Source of the DNA: Lachnoclostridium sp. UBA2905
GTDB taxonomy: Bacteria > Bacillota > Clostridia > Lachnospirales > Lachnospiraceae
DNA length: 18,416 nucleotides
Direction of reading: 5' to 3'
NCBI GenBank assembly: GCA_002349525.1
Contig: DEDL01000033.1
Location: 1-18,416 of the forward strand
Shown here: positions 13,729 to 18,416 of the stretch, piece by piece
How positions within the stretch are numbered: position 1 is the stretch's first letter
How the letters are laid out: the number at the start of each line of letters is the position of its first letter
The notes under the pieces: model-generated
Database searches by the model: none
Told to the model about the DNA's origin: nothing
The model's input: only the letters and a program-made list of their open reading frames with translations
Made by a program: the position numbers and the translations under genes

Positions 13729-16700
13729 GTGAAAGCATTAAAGGAACCCTTAAAAGAACTTGCTGAATACAATGAGGCATCAGATTGCCTTAAAAATGGA
13801 ATATATCCAATTCTTATGAATGGGTGCGTAGATACCGAAAAATGTCAGCTGATGGATGCATTTGGTGAGGGTAGCAGATATAAAGTCATTATAACCTATA
13901 GCGAGAATAAGGCTAAAGAAATATATGAAGATTTGAAGCTTTATTCCAGGGATGTCTATCTGTATCCTGCCAAGGATGTTATTTTTTACAGTGCAGATGT
14001 TCATGGCTATGCAACTGTTAAAGAACGTATGAAGGTTATGCGCAATCTTCTTGAAGAAAAGCCATGTACAATAATAACAACTCTTGAAAGTGGAATGGAA
14101 CATCTTATTCCACTTTCTCATTATAAAGCTCATACTCTGGAATTCAAAAAAGATGAGGATATAGAGCTTGATAATCTCAGAAAAGAACTTGCTGCAATAG
14201 GATATGAGTATAGAGATCAGGTGGAGACTGTTGGAGAGTATTCCATACGTGGGTGTATAGTTGATGTATTTCCGCTTACTGAAGAGGTCCCATACAGAAT
14301 TGAACTCTGGGGAGATACGGTAAGCTCTATTCATTCATTTGATGTGGAAAGCCAGCGCTCTATTGAGGAGGTAGATGAGCTTACACTATATTCTGCAACA
14401 GAGGTTATTGCAGAAGAAGACCGAATTGCAGCCGGACTGGCTGAAATTGAGAAGGACGCCGCTAAGCAGGCGGACATTTTTATGGAGGATGGAAAGGTTG
14501 TTGAGTCTTTACGTATCAAGGAAGCCGTTAGGGAATTAAAGCAGAATATCGAATATTATAAAGGAATGGCGGGGTTAGAAAGCTATATTTCATATTTTTA
14601 CAAGGATGCCCGGTCATTTTATGATTTTTTCCCGGAAAATGATACTATATATTATATAGATGAGCCGGCAAGAACCTATGAGCATGGCGAAGCAATATAT
14701 TATGAGTTTGAGGAAAGCATGAAAATGAGGCTGGAAAAAGGCTATATTCTTCCGGCTCAGATAGAGGTTCTCTATCATGGAAAAGAGATATATGGAAAGC
14801 TTGCTTCAAAAAAACTGGTTATGTTTTCAGCTCTTGATAACAAGGTTAAAGAGATTCGAGCTAAGGAAACATTTTCATTAAGTGTACAGGCCATAGCGTC
14901 TTACAACGGCAATTTTAGTCTTATGGTAAATGATCTTCAAAGATGGAAGAAGAACAATTACAGAGTGTTAATTTTGTCACCTTCACGAACCAGGGCAATG
15001 AGACTTAGTGAGAACCTGAGAGAAGAGGATATTAATGCATTTTACAGCGATGATGGGGAGAGAATCTTAAAGAGCGGCGAGATTATGACGGCTTATGGAC
15101 AGCTGCACAAGGGATTTGAATATCCACAGATCAAATTTGCTGTATTATCTGAAGAAGATATACTTGGTGATAAAAAGGTTCATAAAAAGAAAAAAAGATA
15201 TAATGGCCAGTCAATCAGGAGCTTTTCGGAGCTTTCAATCGGGGATTATGTTGTTCACGAAAGTCATGGACTTGGAATCTATCGTGGAATAGAAAAAATA
15301 GAAGTTGATAAGGTTATTAAGGACTATCTTAAAATAGAATATGCGAAGGACGGGGTACTATATATTCCGGCAACAGGACTTGAAGTGCTACAGAAATATG
15401 CTAATGCGACAGACTCTGAAAAGAAGCCTAAGCTCAACAGCCTTAATTCCAATGAATGGAAAAAGACCAAGGCCAGAGTCCGTATGGAAGTTAAGGATAT
15501 TGCTGAGGACCTTGTAAAGCTCTATGCTGCAAGGCAGGCAAAGAAGGGTTACACATATTCGCCAGATACCATATGGCAGCAGGAATTTGAAGAGATGTTT
15601 CCATATGATGAAACCCAGGACCAGTTAAATGCCATTGAAGATACCAAAAAAGACATGGAAAGCCCCAAAATAATGGACAGACTTATATGCGGTGATGTTG
15701 GATATGGTAAAACAGAGATAGCCATAAGAGCAGCATTTAAAGCAGTTTCTGACGGAAAGCAGGTGGCATATCTTGTGCCGACTACTGTACTTGCCCAACA
15801 GCATTACAATACATTTGTGCAGAGAATGAAGGATTTCCCTGTGAATGTGGATATGCTTTCCAGATTCAGAACTCCTACACAGATAAAAAAGGCTCTTGAA
15901 AAGTTAAAAAAGGGCCAGCTTGACATTGTAGTAGGAACTCACAGACTTTTATCCAAGGATGTGCAGTTTAAAGATCTGGGACTACTTATAATTGATGAGG
16001 AACAGCGATTTGGAGTAGCCCACAAAGAAAAAATAAAACAGTTAAAAGAAAACATAGACGTACTCTCTCTTTCTGCAACACCTATTCCAAGAACTCTTCA
16101 CATGAGTCTTATTGGAATCAGGGATATGAGTGTACTTGAAGAGCCACCAATGGACAGACTGCCAATACAGACCTACGTTCTTGAACACAATGATGAGATT
16201 GTAAGAGAAGCCATAAGCAGGGAACTTAGCAGAGGCGGTCAGGTATATTATGTCCATAATCGCGTAAACAATATAGACGCAGTTGCGGCTGTAATATCAA
16301 AGCTTGTACCGGAGGCGAATGTTGTATATGCCCATGGCCAGATGAGCGAAAGACAGCTAGAGAGAATAATGTTTGATTTTATACATGGAGATATAGACGT
16401 TTTAGTATCAACAACTATTATTGAAACAGGACTTGACATATCAAATGTAAACACGATCATAATTGATGAAGCGGACAGGCTTGGTCTTTCACAGCTTTAC
16501 CAGCTTAGGGGAAGAGTTGGACGATCCAACAGAACGGCATATGCATTTTTGATGTATAAGAGAGACAGGATGTTAAAGGAGGCTGCAGAGAAGAGACTTG
16601 CAGCCATCAGGGAATTCACGGAGCTTGGAAGCGGATTCAAGATTGCCATGAGAGACCTTGAAATACGAGGAGCAGGAAATCTCCTTGGAGCAAAGCAGCA

Positions 16701-17331
16701 TGGACATATTGCAGCAGTAGGATACGATATGTACTGTAAGATGTTAAATGAGGCGGTTATGGCCCTTAAAGGTGAAAAGGCTGAGATAAGTGATGAATTC
16801 GAAACCTCTGTTGAGATGGAGGTTGACGCATACATTCCGGCTTCTTATATAAAAAGTGAGGCTCTCAAGCTTGAAATGTATAAGAGAATTGCTGATATTG
16901 AAAATGAAGAAGAACGCAACGACAGACAGGATGAGCTTAGAGACCGTTTCGGTCCGTATCCGGAATCTGTCAACAACCTTATGGAAATAGCTCTTATAAA
17001 GGCTATGGCACATGAAGTTTACGTGACAAGTGTGGTTTATAAAAAGGACAAAAGTCATCTTCGTGACAAGAAACCAAGAGACATTATAAGATTTAAGTTG
17101 TATGAAAATGCTCCCTTTGATATAATCAAAATACCGTCGTTTATGGAAGGCGAAGGTAAAAGGCTTACATTTGTTAAAGAGGGCAAGCCTGAATTCGTCT
17201 ACTGGCTAAGAGACGGCGAGGACTTATTTGAAAAAATTAAGGCACTTCTTCTGAAAATGAAGATGTTAGTAAGAGTCGAAGGAGATCAAAATGATAAATC
17301 AGATAAAAATGATGGAAAAAAAGTTAGGTAA
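13729..17331 (+). CDS. mfd: Transcription-repair coupling factor Mfd
   Basis: ATP-driven DNA translocase that removes stalled RNA polymerase and recruits UvrA at lesions. The GTG at 13729 (VKALKEPLKELAEYN) is chosen because GGAGG (13718-13722) lies 6 nt upstream; an ATG at 13666 would add 21 residues without a ribosome binding site and has an atypical N-terminus. That gives 1200 residues, close to the family's usual 1150-1180. Domains: UvrB-like N-terminal part with EYSIRGCIVDVFP (about 190-205), the CarD-like RNA polymerase-interaction domain (about 500-580, SIGDYVVHESHGLGIYRG), Walker A G655-D-V-G-Y-G-K-T, DEEQ box from D756, SATPIPR near 780, TIIETGLDI, Q925-L-R-G-R-V-G-R, and the TRCF C-terminal domain (about 1020-1170). 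It ends in a charged D/N/K tail. The 3' end overlaps the next gene by 41 bp. Confidence 0.97.
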   Translation: MKALKEPLKELAEYNEASDCLKNGIYPILMNGCVDTEKCQLMDAFGEGSRYKVIITYSENKAKEIYEDLKLYSRDVYLYPAKDVIFYSADVHGYATVKERMKVMRNLLEEKPCTIITTLESGMEHLIPLSHYKAHTLEFKKDEDIELDNLRKELAAIGYEYRDQVETVGEYSIRGCIVDVFPLTEEVPYRIELWGDTVSSIHSFDVESQRSIEEVDELTLYSATEVIAEEDRIAAGLAEIEKDAAKQADIFMEDGKVVESLRIKEAVRELKQNIEYYKGMAGLESYISYFYKDARSFYDFFPENDTIYYIDEPARTYEHGEAIYYEFEESMKMRLEKGYILPAQIEVLYHGKEIYGKLASKKLVMFSALDNKVKEIRAKETFSLSVQAIASYNGNFSLMVNDLQRWKKNNYRVLILSPSRTRAMRLSENLREEDINAFYSDDGERILKSGEIMTAYGQLHKGFEYPQIKFAVLSEEDILGDKKVHKKKKRYNGQSIRSFSELSIGDYVVHESHGLGIYRGIEKIEVDKVIKDYLKIEYAKDGVLYIPATGLEVLQKYANATDSEKKPKLNSLNSNEWKKTKARVRMEVKDIAEDLVKLYAARQAKKGYTYSPDTIWQQEFEEMFPYDETQDQLNAIEDTKKDMESPKIMDRLICGDVGYGKTEIAIRAAFKAVSDGKQVAYLVPTTVLAQQHYNTFVQRMKDFPVNVDMLSRFRTPTQIKKALEKLKKGQLDIVVGTHRLLSKDVQFKDLGLLIIDEEQRFGVAHKEKIKQLKENIDVLSLSATPIPRTLHMSLIGIRDMSVLEEPPMDRLPIQTYVLEHNDEIVREAISRELSRGGQVYYVHNRVNNIDAVAAVISKLVPEANVVYAHGQMSERQLERIMFDFIHGDIDVLVSTTIIETGLDISNVNTIIIDEADRLGLSQLYQLRGRVGRSNRTAYAFLMYKRDRMLKEAAEKRLAAIREFTELGSGFKIAMRDLEIRGAGNLLGAKQHGHIAAVGYDMYCKMLNEAVMALKGEKAEISDEFETSVEMEVDAYIPASYIKSEALKLEMYKRIADIENEEERNDRQDELRDRFGPYPESVNNLMEIALIKAMAHEVYVTSVVYKKDKSHLRDKKPRDIIRFKLYENAPFDIIKIPSFMEGEGKRLTFVKEGKPEFVYWLRDGEDLFEKIKALLLKMKMLVRVEGDQNDKSDKNDGKKVR

Positions 17332-18364
17332 GCATACGTTAAGCAGGAGTCTGTTAAAAAAGTGTGCAGTACTTACTCTTGCAGTTTCATTATGCATCCC
17401 TGTTTCCGGCTGTGGAAAGAGCAGCGAGAACGCCATAGTTCCAGAGGGGGCAACAGATGCTGAGGAAGCGGCAAATGTGGAGCAGAAGGAACTTACACCG
17501 GAGTCAATTGTTGTATCTGTAGGAGACAGCGTTGCCACATATAAGGAGCTTTTGGTATACAGATATATTTTAAAGGACAAATATCAGGATACTCTTGGCG
17601 AGGGAATATGGAATTATGAGATTGAGCCAGGAAAGACATTTGGAGACATTACAACTGCCCAGGTTGTTGGAATGATAACTCAGATGAAGGTTATTGGACA
17701 GCAGGCAAAAAGCCTTGGAATCAGTCTCACAGGTGATGAAACACAGAATATCAGACAGTATGTGGAAACACTTTTCCAGTCTATGACAGAGCAGGACATT
17801 GCAGCATATAATCTCGATGTAGATACGATGACTAACGTATACTGTGAGAATGAAATTGCGGCAAGAGTTTATGATTCCTGCATTAATGGCATAAATACTT
17901 CAATAAGTGATGATGATGCAAGACAGTGCAAGGTCTGGTATATATATCTTCAGACAAGTGGTGTTAACCAGAGTGGCGTTGAAGTTAATCTGAATGAGGA
18001 AGAGATAAATGAGCGCTACAAGGAAGCCAAAAAGCTCAGAAAGAAAGCAAAGACTGTGGAGGATTTCCTTTCATTTGCAGAAGCCAATACAGAGTCTGCG
18101 AGTGCAGAGGCTGTTGTAGGCAGGGGAGACATGAGCGATGAATTTATTAATGCATGTTTTGCTCTTAATAATGGCGAATTCAGTCCTGTTGTTACAGCTC
18201 CGGAAGGCTTTTACATCATTTACTGTGTTGAGGCAAATGATGAGGAGAAGGCCATTGCCAAAAAGGAAGAGTTGGTTGCAAAGGAACAGAAAGAAAAATT
18301 TGAACAGCTCTATGCCGAATGGGCTAAGAAATATGAGGTGCAGATAAGCGACCTCATTATCTGA
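17291..18364 (+). CDS. PrsA-like foldase lipoprotein (parvulin-type peptidyl-prolyl isomerase)
   Basis: Exported lipoprotein expected to help secreted proteins fold at the outer face of the membrane. 357 residues. AAGGAG (17279-17284), inside the mfd 3' end, sets the ATG at 17291. N-terminus: basic region, hydrophobic segment CAVLTLAVSLCIP, and lipobox VSGC with lipidated C41. Then a short acidic linker, a SurA/trigger-like helical region starting with VVSVGDSVATYKELLVYRY (about 75 on), and a PPIC-like domain (about 240-325) with DFLSFAEANTES, GRGDMSDEFINACFALNNGEFSPVV and EGFYIIYC. The C-terminus is a helix (about 325-357). The PPIase domain is divergent; whether it isomerises proline is unclear. 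Translationally coupled to mfd by the 41-bp overlap. Confidence 0.88.
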   Translation: MINQIKMMEKKLGKHTLSRSLLKKCAVLTLAVSLCIPVSGCGKSSENAIVPEGATDAEEAANVEQKELTPESIVVSVGDSVATYKELLVYRYILKDKYQDTLGEGIWNYEIEPGKTFGDITTAQVVGMITQMKVIGQQAKSLGISLTGDETQNIRQYVETLFQSMTEQDIAAYNLDVDTMTNVYCENEIAARVYDSCINGINTSISDDDARQCKVWYIYLQTSGVNQSGVEVNLNEEEINERYKEAKKLRKKAKTVEDFLSFAEANTESASAEAVVGRGDMSDEFINACFALNNGEFSPVVTAPEGFYIIYCVEANDEEKAIAKKEELVAKEQKEKFEQLYAEWAKKYEVQISDLII

Positions 18365-18416
18365 GGATAGCAGACGCAGCCTGCTGATAGATGGCGGCGC
18401 AGTTTGAATGATGGAA
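18365..18416. other. Unassigned end of the window
   Basis: 52 bases after the PrsA-like stop. I see no complete gene, terminator or clear promoter. The next gene probably begins beyond the edge. Confidence 0.5.

Overview
The window looks like chromosomal DNA from a low-GC, endospore-type Firmicute, most likely a Lachnospiraceae member (Butyrivibrio/Coprococcus/Roseburia-like). This is inferred from AT-rich, AGA-rich coding sequence, strong GGAGG ribosome binding sites, GTG/TTG starts, a long Alu-containing SRP RNA directly after tadA, a GerA-type spore germination protein, a type-3 (non-bacillar) ProRS, and the pth-mfd-prsA order. Nearly everything lies on the plus strand; the exception is one 58-residue gene on the minus strand.

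Layout. 1-1229: 3' part of a single-span membrane protein of unknown function with repeat-rich ends. 1438-2757: a Lachnospiraceae-type protein of unknown function whose middle is built from tandem repeats. 2766-3661: tadA with its own sigma-A promoter, then the SRP RNA gene ffs, whose promoter overlaps the tadA stop codon. 3699-5102: a TPR-like protein with a hexanucleotide-repeat linker and what looks like a degenerate AAA domain. 5147-6600: murA with an extended -10 promoter and a 14-bp terminator stem. 6626-9515: metY and proS, each preceded by a nearly identical ~45-nt element that can fold into two hairpins. 9645-9701: a bidirectional terminator that also serves the convergent DUF4250-type gene. 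9980-11488: a GerA/SpoVAF-like gene behind a forespore-type promoter candidate. 11509-13031: a LacI-like sensor plus GGDEF gene that is broken in the middle. 13047-18364: pth, mfd and a PrsA-like lipoprotein, closely spaced or overlapping.

Most genes are housekeeping: wobble inosine formation (TadA), membrane targeting (SRP RNA), peptidoglycan precursor synthesis (MurA), sulfur assimilation (MetY), prolyl-tRNA charging (ProS), peptidyl-tRNA recycling (Pth), transcription-coupled repair (Mfd) and extracytoplasmic folding (PrsA-like). The accessory signals are the paired RNA-like element around metY, the disrupted diguanylate cyclase gene, the orphan germination gene, and three repeat-rich lineage-specific proteins. 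I see no CRISPR array, prophage, insertion sequence or tRNA gene.
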